Of a stretch of DNA of 64,000 bases, positions 17,353 through 26,817 are shown one piece after another (positions within the stretch are counted from its first letter, which is position 1; each line of letters begins with the position of its first letter). Source of the stretch: CAYTGM01 sp964437365 (GTDB lineage Bacteria; Sumerlaeota; Sumerlaeia; SLMS01); contig CAYTGM010000007.1 in NCBI GenBank assembly GCA_964437365.1, positions 1 to 64,000 on the forward strand, given 5' to 3'. The translations under genes were made by a program, and so were the position numbers. The notes beneath the pieces are model-generated. The model ran no database searches and was not told where the DNA came from. It saw only the letters and a program-made list of their open reading frames with translations.

Positions 17353-17441
17353 TTCATTCATTTCAATTAGATAGACATTCGATCATTGTCGGTTGTCGGA
17401 GCCAGTTTACCCCTGGTAGGCTCACGTCGTTCGCTAACCCG

Positions 17442-17975
17442 GGGCTATGGTCTCTAACCGCTGCCGCGGTATGAGTTGGCACATCATCGAATCTTTTCAT
17501 TTATATATCACAAAAGACGTTAAACAAGAACAAATGGAGTATTTTCTCTTTTTCTCGAGTTTCACAACACCGACTATGCACTATTGCATGTCTGGATAAG
17601 TGTATTTCTTCGCAAGGCGCAGGATAGATACGGTTATTCCACACACCCTTCATGTCTTAGCCTGAAGGGCTAACAGATACGTAAGCCCAGGGCAAAGCGA
17701 AGCGTCGCCCTGGGTAGTTGGTTGGTGTATTTCTAGAACCCTGAAAGGGTTCCACAACAGATAAGAAGAGATTATCGAACCCCTTCAGGGTTCTGGTCCT
17801 TGGTTGGACCTCGTACCCGGGGCGACGCTATGCTCTGCCCCGGGCTATCGTATATCACAGCCCTTCAGGCTGTTTCATAGAGTCGTTGTCGTTCTCGGTT
17901 TTTAACTATTTAAGGTTCAGTATATATACGGAAAGAAATAATCCATACCGCGGTAGCGGTTAGAGGGCATAGCCC
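17442..17975. repeat. 534-bp segment bounded by 32-nt inverted repeats
   Basis: The left arm (17442-17473) starts GGGCTATG and contains CTCTAACCGCT and CCGCGGTATG. The right arm (17944-17975) is its reverse complement with three differences. The interval holds no open gene. Together with the nested palindrome inside, this looks like a non-autonomous mobile element or a large REP-type cluster. The rest of the gap (to 18051) has a small palindrome AACCCC/GGGGTT near 18026-18039 and nothing else. Confidence 0.75.
17659..17871. repeat. Nested palindrome with three concentric arm pairs
   Basis: Three arm pairs share one centre at about 17765. The outer pair is AGCCTGAAGGGCT (17659-17671) with AGCCCTTCAGGCT (17859-17871), perfect. 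The middle pair is 29-base blocks 17686-17714 and 17816-17844, each starting CCC and ending GGG and each able to form its own hairpin. The inner pair is GAACCCTGAAAGGGTTC (17736-17752) with GAACCCCTTCAGGGTTC (17777-17793), one mismatch. The units are separated by A/T-rich linkers. Confidence 0.8.
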
Positions 17976-18051
17976 ATAGTTGGCCCCTCAGGGCCTACTA
18001 TGGGTTTTTATCAAATATAGAGAGAACCCCGGTGGGGGTTCGACAACTGCC

Positions 18052-19887
18052 TCACTCTTGCAAATTGAATAGAAAAGGACTCACCATCAATATTTCCGGT
18101 TTTCCTTCGAGGCTGTTCAGGACAAAGGAAAGCGTACTTTTCTGCCACGGCTGCATTGATCTCATGACCGTCGAACCGATAGCCAGCTCTTGGCCCATCA
18201 AGGACAAGTTCAAACCCGGTGCTTTAACATTCATTTGAATCTCACCCATCATGATCTTGTCGATCATCTCAAGCAGGGAGAGCTCTTCGGGAAACTGGAT
18301 CACTTCCAGTTCTTCTTCTCCAGTGAGTTCTTTCGCATAGGCGATCGCCTGTGTGAGCCCACCAATTTCATCGACAAGGCCATTTTCGAGAGCATCACTA
18401 CCGCTCCAGACACGTCCACCGCCAAGCTCTTTAATTTCATCCTGGGACATTCCACGTCCATCAGCAGCTTTAGCCGTAAAGGTATCATATATACTATCGA
18501 GTGTTTCATTAAGAAGCTTACGTTCCTCATCGGTCCACTTATCTGTCTCGCTGTATATATTGCTGTGATCTCCGATAGCGAGGGACTGCTTGGTTACACC
18601 GATCTTATCATAGGTATCAGCAAGGAGGATTTTTCCTCCGATCACCCCGATACTCCCGGTAATCGTTGTGTCCTGAGCGAAAATATGATCCGCTCCCATG
18701 CTGATATAATACCCACCACTCGCCGCAACCGATCCCATCGAGACAACAACAGGTATATCATCCCGCTGGAACTCCAGAAGCCTTTCATGAATACGGTCAC
18801 TGGCAATAGCGCTGCCACCGGGAGAGTCCACTCTAACCACAACAGCCTTCAGGTTTTTGGATTCTGAAACCTTATCAAGAAGGTCGACAAAGTCGTCGGA
18901 AACGATCGCCTGATTTGACTCGAAGGGATTATCACTTTGTGAGCGTCCGTCGGAGATGGGACCCAATGCATAGACAACGGCAACTTTCGGGTCGTCTGAC
19001 TGTGATTTTTTCTTACTCATGGAACTTCCGGTGAGCAGAGCAAAAATATTCGGCGGCTCCTGTTGCTTCTTCTTCTCGCCGTAGCCTTCAACAAGTTTGA
19101 TTCTTTCGCCCAACTCGTCAGCGAGAAATCCCTCGATTTGTTCATGCGAAATGATTTCGTCTACAAGCCCGAGTTCGAGTGCTTCTTCTGAGGTGTAAGG
19201 CCCCATGGTGATGATTTCTTCTGTCTTTTCCTCATCCCAGCCGCGCTGTTCCGCTAGACGGTCTTCAAAGGAAGTGAAGAAAGACTCTAGAAGCGCAGTC
19301 ATCTGTATACGCGTGCCTTCTCCCATTTCATTTCGAATGAGAGGGTCCAGAGCGTCCTTAAACTTGCCGACATTTACAACATCTGCTTCTACACCAAGTT
19401 TACCGAGCATATCCTTCATGAAGTAGAGTGAAAAGTTCAAGCCGTGTAGATCGACGATTCCAACCTCAGGCATGAGTATTTTCGATCCAGCGGAGGCAAC
19501 CGTATAGTTAAGGATGCCTGCCATGTCGAAAGAGATATAGACGTCTTTTCCATTCTCAACAACCTCATCGAGCGCCTGGTAGACCTCCATTGCCTGGGCA
19601 CTGTTCCAGCCGGGCGCGAGCATGCGAATATAGATCGCTTCAATCATCTCATCGTTTTTTGCTTTTTCGATGCGACCCAGGAGACCTTGCAGGGTGGTCT
19701 GGTTGCTGGCAAAGATCGCAAAAGGATCCGAGCGTTCTGCGATGGGACCGTTGATTTCAATCTCAGCCACATGAATCAGGGGTGTAGACTTGTCCACTTC
19801 CTCCTCATCCTGCGCGGGAAGCGCGATGAAGGTAAGAGGTATGAGACAGGTGATTATTCCAAGGAGAATTGATTTCTTCATAAACAT
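18052..19887 (-). CDS. sppA: Signal peptide peptidase SppA, long (67K) form
   Basis: 611 residues, close to the E. coli enzyme. An N-terminal membrane anchor (SILLGIITCLIPLTFIAL) precedes two S49 domains. The catalytic serine is in GSVAASGGYYISMGADHI in the C-terminal domain. The general-base lysine is in ASAGSKILMPEVGIVDLHG in the N-terminal domain. VRVDSPGGSAIASDRI is also typical. SppA degrades leftover signal peptides in the inner membrane, in keeping with the many exported proteins encoded here. ATGs at 19887 and 19881 are both possible, the first with GAGG upstream. It lies downstream of queA on the same strand, 61 bases away. Confidence 0.92.
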   Translation of the reverse strand: MFMKKSILLGIITCLIPLTFIALPAQDEEEVDKSTPLIHVAEIEINGPIAERSDPFAIFASNQTTLQGLLGRIEKAKNDEMIEAIYIRMLAPGWNSAQAMEVYQALDEVVENGKDVYISFDMAGILNYTVASAGSKILMPEVGIVDLHGLNFSLYFMKDMLGKLGVEADVVNVGKFKDALDPLIRNEMGEGTRIQMTALLESFFTSFEDRLAEQRGWDEEKTEEIITMGPYTSEEALELGLVDEIISHEQIEGFLADELGERIKLVEGYGEKKKQQEPPNIFALLTGSSMSKKKSQSDDPKVAVVYALGPISDGRSQSDNPFESNQAIVSDDFVDLLDKVSESKNLKAVVVRVDSPGGSAIASDRIHERLLEFQRDDIPVVVSMGSVAASGGYYISMGADHIFAQDTTITGSIGVIGGKILLADTYDKIGVTKQSLAIGDHSNIYSETDKWTDEERKLLNETLDSIYDTFTAKAADGRGMSQDEIKELGGGRVWSGSDALENGLVDEIGGLTQAIAYAKELTGEEELEVIQFPEELSLLEMIDKIMMGEIQMNVKAPGLNLSLMGQELAIGSTVMRSMQPWQKSTLSFVLNSLEGKPEILMVSPFLFNLQE

Positions 19888-19948
19888 GACAGGCGACCTC
19901 GCTTTTCTTTAGCTCCTCAACATTATACGTCAAACTAGACTCAATTAT

Positions 19949-21064
19949 TCAGAGAATCTTTTGTTGTGCCAACGGAAGAGTGGGCAGGAGAAGCATGCTG
20001 TCGCCATAAGAGAAAAACTGATAACGTTCTCTTACAGCTTCATTGTAGGCCCTCAGGATGAGTTCTTTCCCCATAAAGGCAGATACAAGAAGGAGAAGGG
20101 TAGACCTGGGGAGATGAAAGTTGGTGATCATGGCGTGGGTTGCTTTAAACTCAAAGCCCGGTGCAATCATGAGCTGAGTCGCGTTTTTTCCTGCCCTGAG
20201 TCTTGCAGTCTCAGGGTCAACGGCCGACTCAAGAGTTCGGACAGAGGTGGTTCCGCAGGCGATAACCCGCCTGCCATCTTCCAGAGCAGAATTGACCTGT
20301 TGGGCAGTTTCTTCTGAGACCTCGTACTCTTCTGTATGCATGGGGTGTTTGGAAATGTCCAGGTTCTCCTCGACGGGCTTGAAGGTTCCAGCTCCCACGT
20401 GCAGTGTGACATCACAGATTTGAACACCTTTGTTCGTCAGGGAACGGAGAATCTCGTCATTGAAATGCAGCCCGGCTGTTGGCGCTGCGATGCTTCCTTC
20501 AATAGCTGCATAGACAGTCTGATAGCGCTCCTCATCGTCCAGATCGTAGAGGTCCCGCCCTTTTTTGTGGAGAAGCTTTTCGCGCTGCCGCAGAATATAG
20601 GGTGGCAGGGGAAGCACGCCCGACTTCTCCATGGCATCGTGAACAGTGAGAGTTTCGGGAAACTGAAGTTGACGCGTTCCGTCTGGTAAGACTTGCAGAA
20701 TCTCTATATCAAGTTCGGTGAATCCATCTATCTTGAAGGACTTTCCTTCTGTAAGTTTTCTCCCGGGTCGAACCATAGCGGTACACTGGTTCTTCGTTAT
20801 ATCAGTTTCAAGAACGAGAACCTCAACGAGTCCTCCTCCTGCTGTTTTTCCATATAGGCGGGCCGGGATAACACGAGAGTTATTTCTGACCAGCACATCA
20901 CCCTCCCGAAACTGAGCGACGATATCAGCAAACTGATGGTGCGAGATAGACGGGGGTTCTGCGCTATTGTCTACAACAAGCAAACGTGATTCTCCCCTTC
21001 TTTGCGCCGGTTTGGTGGCAATCAGTTCTTCGGGAAGATCAAACTGAAATTCATCTATATTCAT
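19949..21064 (-). CDS. queA: S-adenosylmethionine:tRNA ribosyltransferase-isomerase (queuosine synthesis)
   Basis: 371 residues from the ATG at 21064, with GGAG five bases upstream; a TTG at 21076 is less likely. The family pattern is clear from the start (DEFQFDLPEELIATKPAQRR) through RLYGKTAGGGLVEVLV, EGSIAAPTAGLHF, LHVGAGTFKPV and NFHLPRSTLLLLVSAF. QueA transfers the ribosyl part of SAM to 7-aminomethyl-7-deazaguanine in tRNA to give epoxyqueuosine. It follows the respiratory cluster on the same strand but behind a strong terminator, so it needs its own promoter in the short gap. Confidence 0.95.
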   Translation of the reverse strand: MNIDEFQFDLPEELIATKPAQRRGESRLLVVDNSAEPPSISHHQFADIVAQFREGDVLVRNNSRVIPARLYGKTAGGGLVEVLVLETDITKNQCTAMVRPGRKLTEGKSFKIDGFTELDIEILQVLPDGTRQLQFPETLTVHDAMEKSGVLPLPPYILRQREKLLHKKGRDLYDLDDEERYQTVYAAIEGSIAAPTAGLHFNDEILRSLTNKGVQICDVTLHVGAGTFKPVEENLDISKHPMHTEEYEVSEETAQQVNSALEDGRRVIACGTTSVRTLESAVDPETARLRAGKNATQLMIAPGFEFKATHAMITNFHLPRSTLLLLVSAFMGKELILRAYNEAVRERYQFFSYGDSMLLLPTLPLAQQKIL

Positions 21065-21070
21065 GGCTCT

Positions 21071-21114
21071 CCACAAAAAAGAAAATGACCGGTCATTGGA
21101 GATGACCGGTCGTT
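21071..21114 (-). terminator. Rho-independent terminator of the respiratory cluster
   Basis: On the minus strand a 12-bp stem is formed by ACGACCGGTCAT and ATGACCGGTCAT around a 5-base loop, followed directly by TTTTCTTTTTT. It lies 42 bases after the coxC stop and 7 bases before the queA ribosome site. The right-hand arm (21084-21097) is itself a perfect 14-bp palindrome. Confidence 0.85.
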
Positions 21115-21155
21115 AATAGGTTCAATAGTTTTCCCAGGCGATGGGGATATTATTC

Positions 21156-21998
21156 TTAATGCTGAATGCCAACGTAGACAGCAAAGAAAACGAACAGCCA
21201 GATAACATCAACAAAGTGCCAGTACCAGGAAGCTGCGTTGAGAGCAAAATGACGCTTACTGGTGAAGTTGCCCGCTTCAAGTCGTGCATAGACGAGTATG
21301 AGGAGCAGGAGACCAGTGATGACGTGCGATCCGTGGAAACCAGTAATCAGGTAGAAGAGCGTACCAAAAACGTTGGTGTCAGGATAAAGACCTTCTTTAC
21401 CCATTAAGAGACCCCATTCGTAGCCCTGAAGACCGATGAAAAGAAGACCAAGCAGAATGGTGATGACGATCCAGTTCTTTGAGAGTGAACGCGAACCAGA
21501 GATGAGAGCTTTGTGGGCAAACTCGCAGGTAACGGAACTCAAAACCAGAATGCCAGTACCGACTGCCGGGATGACGAGGTGAATGTGAGGTGTGCCGGCA
21601 GGAGGCCATGCACCACCCTCAAGTTTATACATCATGTAAAAGTAAGCGCCAAAGAAAGAGCCAAAGATCGCAGCTTCGGAAAGGAGGAAGAGCTTCCAGG
21701 CCATTTCGAGGACACGGCGTCCCCAGTCGATGTCGATTTCTGCTTTCTCTTTGATAACGGAAGTACACCAGCCGAGGGAAGCGACAAGAGTGACGAGAGC
21801 GCCAAAGGCGCCAGAGGTGTACCAGAGGGGTATGCTGGTTCCAGGAACCATCGGCATGGGATCATAAATGGCGAGAAGGGCGCTAAGGGGTAAGTGCCCG
21901 ATACCAATCACAACGATAAGCGGCCAGATACTCGGCGCCGGAAGATGGATTTCTTCTTCCTCGTGGTCGTGGGTTGCTAATGCTGATGCGTCTGCCAT
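21156..21998 (-). CDS. coxC: Cytochrome c oxidase subunit III
   Basis: 280 residues with seven predicted membrane helices. Recognised by WKLFLLSEAAIFGSFFGAYFYM, FLLSE being the hallmark, then TGFHGSHVITGLLLL and WYWHFVDVIWLFVFF. Subunit III stabilises the oxidase and its proton uptake path. The N-terminus is short and acidic with His (THDHEEEEIH). Last gene of the cluster, starting three bases after the small membrane protein gene; AGGAG lies before the ATG. Confidence 0.95.
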   Translation of the reverse strand: MADASALATHDHEEEEIHLPAPSIWPLIVVIGIGHLPLSALLAIYDPMPMVPGTSIPLWYTSGAFGALVTLVASLGWCTSVIKEKAEIDIDWGRRVLEMAWKLFLLSEAAIFGSFFGAYFYMMYKLEGGAWPPAGTPHIHLVIPAVGTGILVLSSVTCEFAHKALISGSRSLSKNWIVITILLGLLFIGLQGYEWGLLMGKEGLYPDTNVFGTLFYLITGFHGSHVITGLLLLILVYARLEAGNFTSKRHFALNAASWYWHFVDVIWLFVFFAVYVGIQH

Positions 21999-22001
21999 GA
22001 A

Positions 22002-22208
22002 TTAGGAGCTCCTGAATAAATCGCGATCATCGAAAGGAACAAAGCCTGATGATGAGATGCTGTAAATGGTAAATGCCGCGAGCAAAAGTGCGAAAACCAA
22101 AAGGATGACGCCAAGGATAATATTTGATCTCCGCTGTTTTTCCAGCAGCTGTTGTTCTTCTTCTGCGTTGAGTGTCTCCATGTGGACCTTGTCCGTTGAG
22201 GCGGTCAT
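22002..22208 (-). CDS. Small single-helix protein, oxidase-associated
   Basis: 68 residues: a charged N-terminus with a short coiled-coil look (AEEEQQLLEKQRRS), then one membrane helix (NIILGVILLVFALLLAAFTI) and a short periplasmic tail. It lies between ctaG and coxC, where many bacteria have a small CoxF-like or subunit IV-like protein. Its start codon overlaps the ctaG stop (ATGA). Role as accessory subunit or assembly helper is inferred from position. Confidence 0.7.
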   Translation of the reverse strand: MTASTDKVHMETLNAEEEQQLLEKQRRSNIILGVILLVFALLLAAFTIYSISSSGFVPFDDRDLFRSS

Positions 22209-22888
22209 GATGGATCCTCCTTTTCTGCTGCATTGCCGGCCTTGTCTGCTTTTGCGGCAGCTTCGGCGTTTTCCGCAGCGATGAGAGAAGCTTCATATTG
22301 TTCTTTTGTGGAGGGAGTAATCGTATAGCTCATTGTGATCGTCCCGACTTTTTCTTCGAGGTTGTCGTTGAAGACATACTGTACAGGCATTTTGTAGGAT
22401 TGACCGGGCTCCAGTTTCTGCTCATCGAAACAGAAACACTTAAGAAGCTCCATGGTCCCTTCGAGTCCAGCCTTCGTGGGATAAACATCGTGAATGGGTC
22501 TGATGTAGAGCGTATCATTTGAGAGGTTTGAGAAGCGGTACCAGTTTTCATTGGCCACGTTTACCTGGCTCTTCTGAAAGCTGTTTTCGACTGAGAAGGC
22601 GATGGGGAGGTCATCGTTGACCTTGGCCGTGAAAAAGACCTGGAGATCTCGACCTGGCTGACGTCCATCCACAGCCTCAACGCGTACATCGCTTGGAGGC
22701 GTCGCGAGGAGTCCTGCTTTCTGGCAAAGCATCACAAAGAACTCTGCGTTTACATAGGCAAAGATGAACATGCCGATCGCAACAGCAGAAAGAATCAGGA
22801 GGTGTTTGGTCGCTCGTTGACGTTTCGCCGTTCCCGGTAGCTGATCACTAACGGGTAGGTCGCTATTGCTGGAAACACTGTTCGCCAT
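22205..22888 (-). CDS. ctaG: Cytochrome oxidase assembly protein CtaG/Cox11 (CuB insertion)
   Basis: 227 residues. One N-terminal membrane helix (HLLILSAVAIGMFIFAYV) is followed by the Cox11 beta-sandwich. The copper-binding motif CFCF is present in LLKCFCFDEQKLEPGQ, and MPVQYVF follows as in the family. Cox11 delivers copper to the CuB site of subunit I. The C-terminal ~35 residues are an Ala/Glu/Lys-rich extension (ENAEAAAKADKAGNAAEKE) not usual for the family. Stop overlaps the next start by four bases. Confidence 0.93.
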   Translation of the reverse strand: MANSVSSNSDLPVSDQLPGTAKRQRATKHLLILSAVAIGMFIFAYVNAEFFVMLCQKAGLLATPPSDVRVEAVDGRQPGRDLQVFFTAKVNDDLPIAFSVENSFQKSQVNVANENWYRFSNLSNDTLYIRPIHDVYPTKAGLEGTMELLKCFCFDEQKLEPGQSYKMPVQYVFNDNLEEKVGTITMSYTITPSTKEQYEASLIAAENAEAAAKADKAGNAAEKEDPS

Positions 22889-22909
22889 GGTTTCGACTCC
22901 TTCCTGAGT

Positions 22910-23845
22910 TTAGAATGGGACCTTCACGGCCACATCTACCATCATCGCAATAAAGAGAGCAAAGAGGTAAATAATTGAGTACCCGAAGAGTCCCCAGTAT
23001 TGCTTCGTTTCACGTTTCTCAAGTGAGAGAATATTTTTCCAAAGGAACAAGCCGCCAAACAGCATCGCACTGGACATATATATTAGTCCCGCATCACTCC
23101 AGAAGAGTGATAGACTTATTCCAACAAGAGCAAACGAGTATACAAGCATCTGCTTAAGGGTGCTCTCATCCCCAGCGATATTCGGCATCATAGGTAGTGG
23201 GTTTGATTCGTAATCTTTTTTGAGACAAAGAGCAAGAGCCCAGAAGTGAGGAGGGGTCCAGAGAAAGACGATGGCGAACATCACCCAGGGTTCCCAGCTC
23301 ATGCCTTCTATACCAGCTATGGCAGCCCAGGCGATCACAGGTCCCATCGCGCCGGCAGCACCACCAATCACGATATTCTGTGCCGTACGTGGCTTCAGAT
23401 AGAGCGTATAGAAGAAGGCGTAGAAAAGGATCGTCGATAAGGCGAGGAAGGCACTGAAGAGGTTAAACTCGACAGCGAAAATCAGTGTTCCCAGGACGCC
23501 AATTCCCAGAGCGAAGATGAGCGCGTTTGTGGGCTCGATGCGGCCGGTTGGGAGAGGACGACGTTTTGCCGTTCTCTTCATGAGCTTGTCGCGCTCACGT
23601 TCGAGATATTGATTCAGGGCGTTTGCCGAGCCAGCAGTCAGGAACAGACCAAGCATGATAAGAAGAAAGCTTGTCGGGCTGCTGGTAGCAGATCCTTCCC
23701 AGACTAGTCCTGCTGCCCCGGTGATCAACACAAGAAGACAGATCGTCGGCTTGGTGAGAGACAGGTAATCTTTAATGACCGCTTTAACGGTGCGAGGACC
23801 TGCTTCATTTTCCATTAACGGCTGTTCAGTAGCGACTTCAGGCAT
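22910..23845 (-). CDS. ctaB: Protoheme IX farnesyltransferase (haem O synthase)
   Basis: 311 residues, about eight to nine membrane helices. The prenyl-diphosphate/Mg motif is seen in ALNQYLERERDKLMKRTAKR followed by RPLPTGRI, the signature of this UbiA-superfamily member. WTPPHFWALAL and DYESNPLPMMP are also diagnostic. It adds a farnesyl group to haem b to make haem O for the oxidase. The start overlaps the end of ctaA by eight bases, so both haem A steps are made together. Confidence 0.95.
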   Translation of the reverse strand: MPEVATEQPLMENEAGPRTVKAVIKDYLSLTKPTICLLVLITGAAGLVWEGSATSSPTSFLLIMLGLFLTAGSANALNQYLERERDKLMKRTAKRRPLPTGRIEPTNALIFALGIGVLGTLIFAVEFNLFSAFLALSTILFYAFFYTLYLKPRTAQNIVIGGAAGAMGPVIAWAAIAGIEGMSWEPWVMFAIVFLWTPPHFWALALCLKKDYESNPLPMMPNIAGDESTLKQMLVYSFALVGISLSLFWSDAGLIYMSSAMLFGGLFLWKNILSLEKRETKQYWGLFGYSIIYLFALFIAMMVDVAVKVPF

Positions 23846-24977
23846 TCGACGGGGCGACCTCTTGGTTGGAAGATGAGAGGGCTTTTGCCTCTTTCTCCTG
23901 AGCTATTTCCGCTTCGGTGAAGACGCGGTGGTTCTTGGTTTCATAAATGACAAGCAGGCAGTTTAACATTAAGACGAGTCCAACTGACTGGTGGAGAAGA
24001 GCTAGTGCCGGCATCACCCCATTAAGCAAGGTGAGAATACCCAGGATGACCTGAAGTACGGCGACACCCGCGATCAGTCGTAGTGAAATACGCGCTAGTG
24101 GGGAGACTCGGACCGTCATAAAGCGAAATACCAGGACAAAGACCGCGAGCAGTGTGAAGATGGCGAACCAGCGGTGGAAAAACTGGATCATGACAATGTT
24201 CTCGGTGAAACTCTTGAAGAATGAATCTCCGTCAACCATCATGCCTGGAGGAACCCAGTGTTCTCCCATCTTCGGCCAGGTATTCATCTGGTAGCCGGCA
24301 AGGCTCGCGGCCATCAGACCTCCAGAAAAAATCTGGAAGCAGATGATCAGGAAGACTCCAAATGCCCAGTAATAGACGGCTGGAAGTTTCTTCTTTGCGA
24401 CAACCTCCTGATCCGGCTCGTGGTTCAGGCGCAGCAGCATCCAAAGCAGCAAACAGGTAAAGAAGAATGCCAGCAGAAGGTGGATAGAGACTTTAACAGC
24501 TTTCAGGTGAAAGAGGACAACAATGCCTCCGGCGACAGCCTGTGATACCAGCAGGACAAGACCGCCTGCTGCCATCCAGCCGATTCTTGATCTCATATCT
24601 TTAAAGAAAAAAACGGAAGCTAGAAAAGCAAGATAGACAACACCGATTGTTTTCGCGAGCCCGCGGTGGCTCCACTCGATCCAGAACATGCGCTTGAATG
24701 GGGCCATACCGATTCCTTCATACTGAGGGAGCTCGGTAACCAGTGTTGTATAGAGCGTCTGCCACCCTTCTTCTGAAGTTGGGGGAAAAATACTCTTCTT
24801 CTCTTCGATGACGTTGCCACCCTCGTCGAGAACTTTTTCGATGGTAAAGACAGGCCACTCAGGAATGCTGAGGCCTGACCCACTGAGACGTACATATCCT
24901 CCAAGCGTCACCATGACAAAGCACATGACGAGAAGGAGGACAAGAAAACCAGAAACTAATTTTTTACCCTGCATCAT
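23838..24977 (-). CDS. ctaA: Haem A synthase, CtaA/COX15 type
   Basis: 379 residues with about eight membrane helices. GGYVRLSGSGLSIPEWP near the N-terminus and conserved histidines in IEWSHRGLAKTIG, FHLKAVKVSIHLLLA, QFFHRWFAI and ALLHQSVGLVLML match the family. It oxidises the C8 methyl of haem O to formyl, giving haem A. A ~60-residue loop between helix 1 and 2 (EEKKSIFPPTSEEGWQTLY...) is present as in the longer COX15 form. The 3' end overlaps ctaB. It follows coxA by 122 bases that hold no gene. Confidence 0.93.
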   Translation of the reverse strand: MMQGKKLVSGFLVLLLVMCFVMVTLGGYVRLSGSGLSIPEWPVFTIEKVLDEGGNVIEEKKSIFPPTSEEGWQTLYTTLVTELPQYEGIGMAPFKRMFWIEWSHRGLAKTIGVVYLAFLASVFFFKDMRSRIGWMAAGGLVLLVSQAVAGGIVVLFHLKAVKVSIHLLLAFFFTCLLLWMLLRLNHEPDQEVVAKKKLPAVYYWAFGVFLIICFQIFSGGLMAASLAGYQMNTWPKMGEHWVPPGMMVDGDSFFKSFTENIVMIQFFHRWFAIFTLLAVFVLVFRFMTVRVSPLARISLRLIAGVAVLQVILGILTLLNGVMPALALLHQSVGLVLMLNCLLVIYETKNHRVFTEAEIAQEKEAKALSSSNQEVAPSNA

Positions 24978-25099
24978 CGCTACTTCGGAATAATGTTATG
25001 GGCTGTGAGACCCTTTGTGTAAGGTTGATCTCCTCAGCCAGCACTTCGGAGAGGAGATCGGTTACTTCGGGAAGGTTTCGCGTGAGATTCCTGTTTAAA

Positions 25100-26767
25100 C
25101 TAAACCACCTTAGGAATCTTATCAAAGTTATGAGGAACGGGTGGTGAAGTAGTTTTCCAGTCGAAAGTATTCTGCTCTTCGTCGATGTTCCATGGGTCAG
25201 CAGGAGCTGTCCGAGGCTTTTTGATCAACGTGTAGAAGATGTTACCGACAAGCAGGGCCCCACCGACAGCCATGAAGAGATAGCCAGTACTGATCAGGTG
25301 GTTGATACCCATGAACTCGGGACGGTAGGTATAGATACGACGCGCCATCCCTGCAATTCCAAGCCAGTGCATCGGCATAAAGGTAATATTCATTCCGAGG
25401 AAGATTAGCCAGAAGATCACTTTACCAAGTTTCTCACTTAGGAAGCGTCCAGACATCTTGGGGAACCAGAAGTAGGTCATGGCCAGAATCGTCATGATCG
25501 AACCACCGAAAAGAACATAGTGGAAGTGAGCGACCACAAAGTAGCTGTCGTGTACCTGAATGTCGAATGGGACGTTCGCCAGGAAGACACCAGATATACC
25601 ACCGATAGTGAAGAGCGCGAGGAAGCCGAGCGCGTACATCATCGGAACAGTGAACTCGATCGAGCCACCCCAGAGAGTCGCCAGCCAGCTGAAAATTTTG
25701 ACACCTGTAGGTACGGCAATGACCATGGTCATGAAACCAAAGTAAGCACGCAACCAAGGCTCCATACCGGCCGAGAACATATGATGTCCCCAGACCAGAA
25801 ACCCGATAATTCCGATAAAGGCTGTCGCGTAGACCATTCCTTTATATCCAAACAAGTCCTTATGAGCAAACGATGAGATGACGTGAGAGATCGCTCCAAA
25901 ACCTGGAAGAACCATGATGTATACAGCCGGATGACTGTAGAACCAGAAGAGATGCTGATAGAGAAGAGGATCTCCACCCTTCGCAGGAACAAAGAAGCCT
26001 GTTCCCATAAGTCTATCTGTAAGAAGCATGGTGACCGCGCCGGCAAGGACAGGCGTTCCGATCAGCTGCAGCCATGATGTGATCAAAGAAGCCCAGCAGA
26101 ACATCGGCATCTTAAACCATCTCATGCCGGGCGCTCTCATGTTTGTAATCGTTACGATAAAGTTAATCGCTCCCATGATCGAGCTGATACCGGCAAGGTG
26201 AACCCCGAAGATCCACATATCCAGACCCAGTTGCGGGGAATACGTCTTATTTGAAAGTGGTGGGTAAGCTGTCCACCCAGCCCCTGTCGAGCCGAAGGCA
26301 AAGCTGGCGATCATCAGAATTGCTGATGGGATCAGAATCCAGAAAGCAAATGCGTTCATCTTCGGGAAAGCCATATCACGGGCACCGATGAGAATCGGGA
26401 CAATGTAATTACCGAATCCTGCAAAAGCGGGGATAATCGCAAAGAAAATCATGAACGAGGCGTGCATGCCCACAAACTGATTATAAAGTTCAGGTGTCAT
26501 CACGGCGATATTCTCACCACCGAGGGGGATTCCTTGTGGAAAAGCGAGCTGGGCGCGAATACCACCGGCAAGCGCTCCTCCGGCTACGGCTGAGAAAAGC
26601 GCGAACCATAAGTACATCACCCCGATCAACTTGTGATCGACTGTGGTCAGCCACCGCATGATGCCTGTATAAGATGGCGTTTTGTGAGGCGCATCTTCTG
26701 TAGGGGTATAGACGGGTGCCTCTGCCTGACCCTTTTCTGTTTCTTTTTCTGGGAGTGTAACACTCAT
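25100..26767 (-). CDS. coxA: Cytochrome c oxidase subunit I, A2-type haem-copper oxidase
   Basis: 555 residues, about twelve to thirteen membrane helices. Key sites: haem a ligand in FVGMHASFMIFF, CuB site WFYSHPAVYIMVLPGFG with His and the cross-linked Tyr, WGHHMFSAGM (two CuB His) and the haem ligands in VAHFHYVLFGG. The D-channel glutamate of A1 oxidases is replaced by the Tyr-Ser pair of A2 oxidases (YSHP), as in Rhodothermus-type enzymes. It reduces oxygen and pumps protons at the inner membrane. Lies directly after coxB. AT-rich gap of 50 bases between them. Confidence 0.96.
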   Translation of the reverse strand: MSVTLPEKETEKGQAEAPVYTPTEDAPHKTPSYTGIMRWLTTVDHKLIGVMYLWFALFSAVAGGALAGGIRAQLAFPQGIPLGGENIAVMTPELYNQFVGMHASFMIFFAIIPAFAGFGNYIVPILIGARDMAFPKMNAFAFWILIPSAILMIASFAFGSTGAGWTAYPPLSNKTYSPQLGLDMWIFGVHLAGISSIMGAINFIVTITNMRAPGMRWFKMPMFCWASLITSWLQLIGTPVLAGAVTMLLTDRLMGTGFFVPAKGGDPLLYQHLFWFYSHPAVYIMVLPGFGAISHVISSFAHKDLFGYKGMVYATAFIGIIGFLVWGHHMFSAGMEPWLRAYFGFMTMVIAVPTGVKIFSWLATLWGGSIEFTVPMMYALGFLALFTIGGISGVFLANVPFDIQVHDSYFVVAHFHYVLFGGSIMTILAMTYFWFPKMSGRFLSEKLGKVIFWLIFLGMNITFMPMHWLGIAGMARRIYTYRPEFMGINHLISTGYLFMAVGGALLVGNIFYTLIKKPRTAPADPWNIDEEQNTFDWKTTSPPVPHNFDKIPKVV

Positions 26768-26817
26768 ATTTCCTGAAAACTCCGTGTGTTAACGTTCGAG
26801 GTTGTGCGGATCTTAGG

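Noticed and set aside
17353..18051. CRISPR array
   Set aside because: The repeats are inverted and of different lengths, without equal spacers; no cas genes.
17353..18051. dif site next to the Xer gene
   Set aside because: No 28-bp dif-like sequence could be recognised by eye; needs alignment to known sites.
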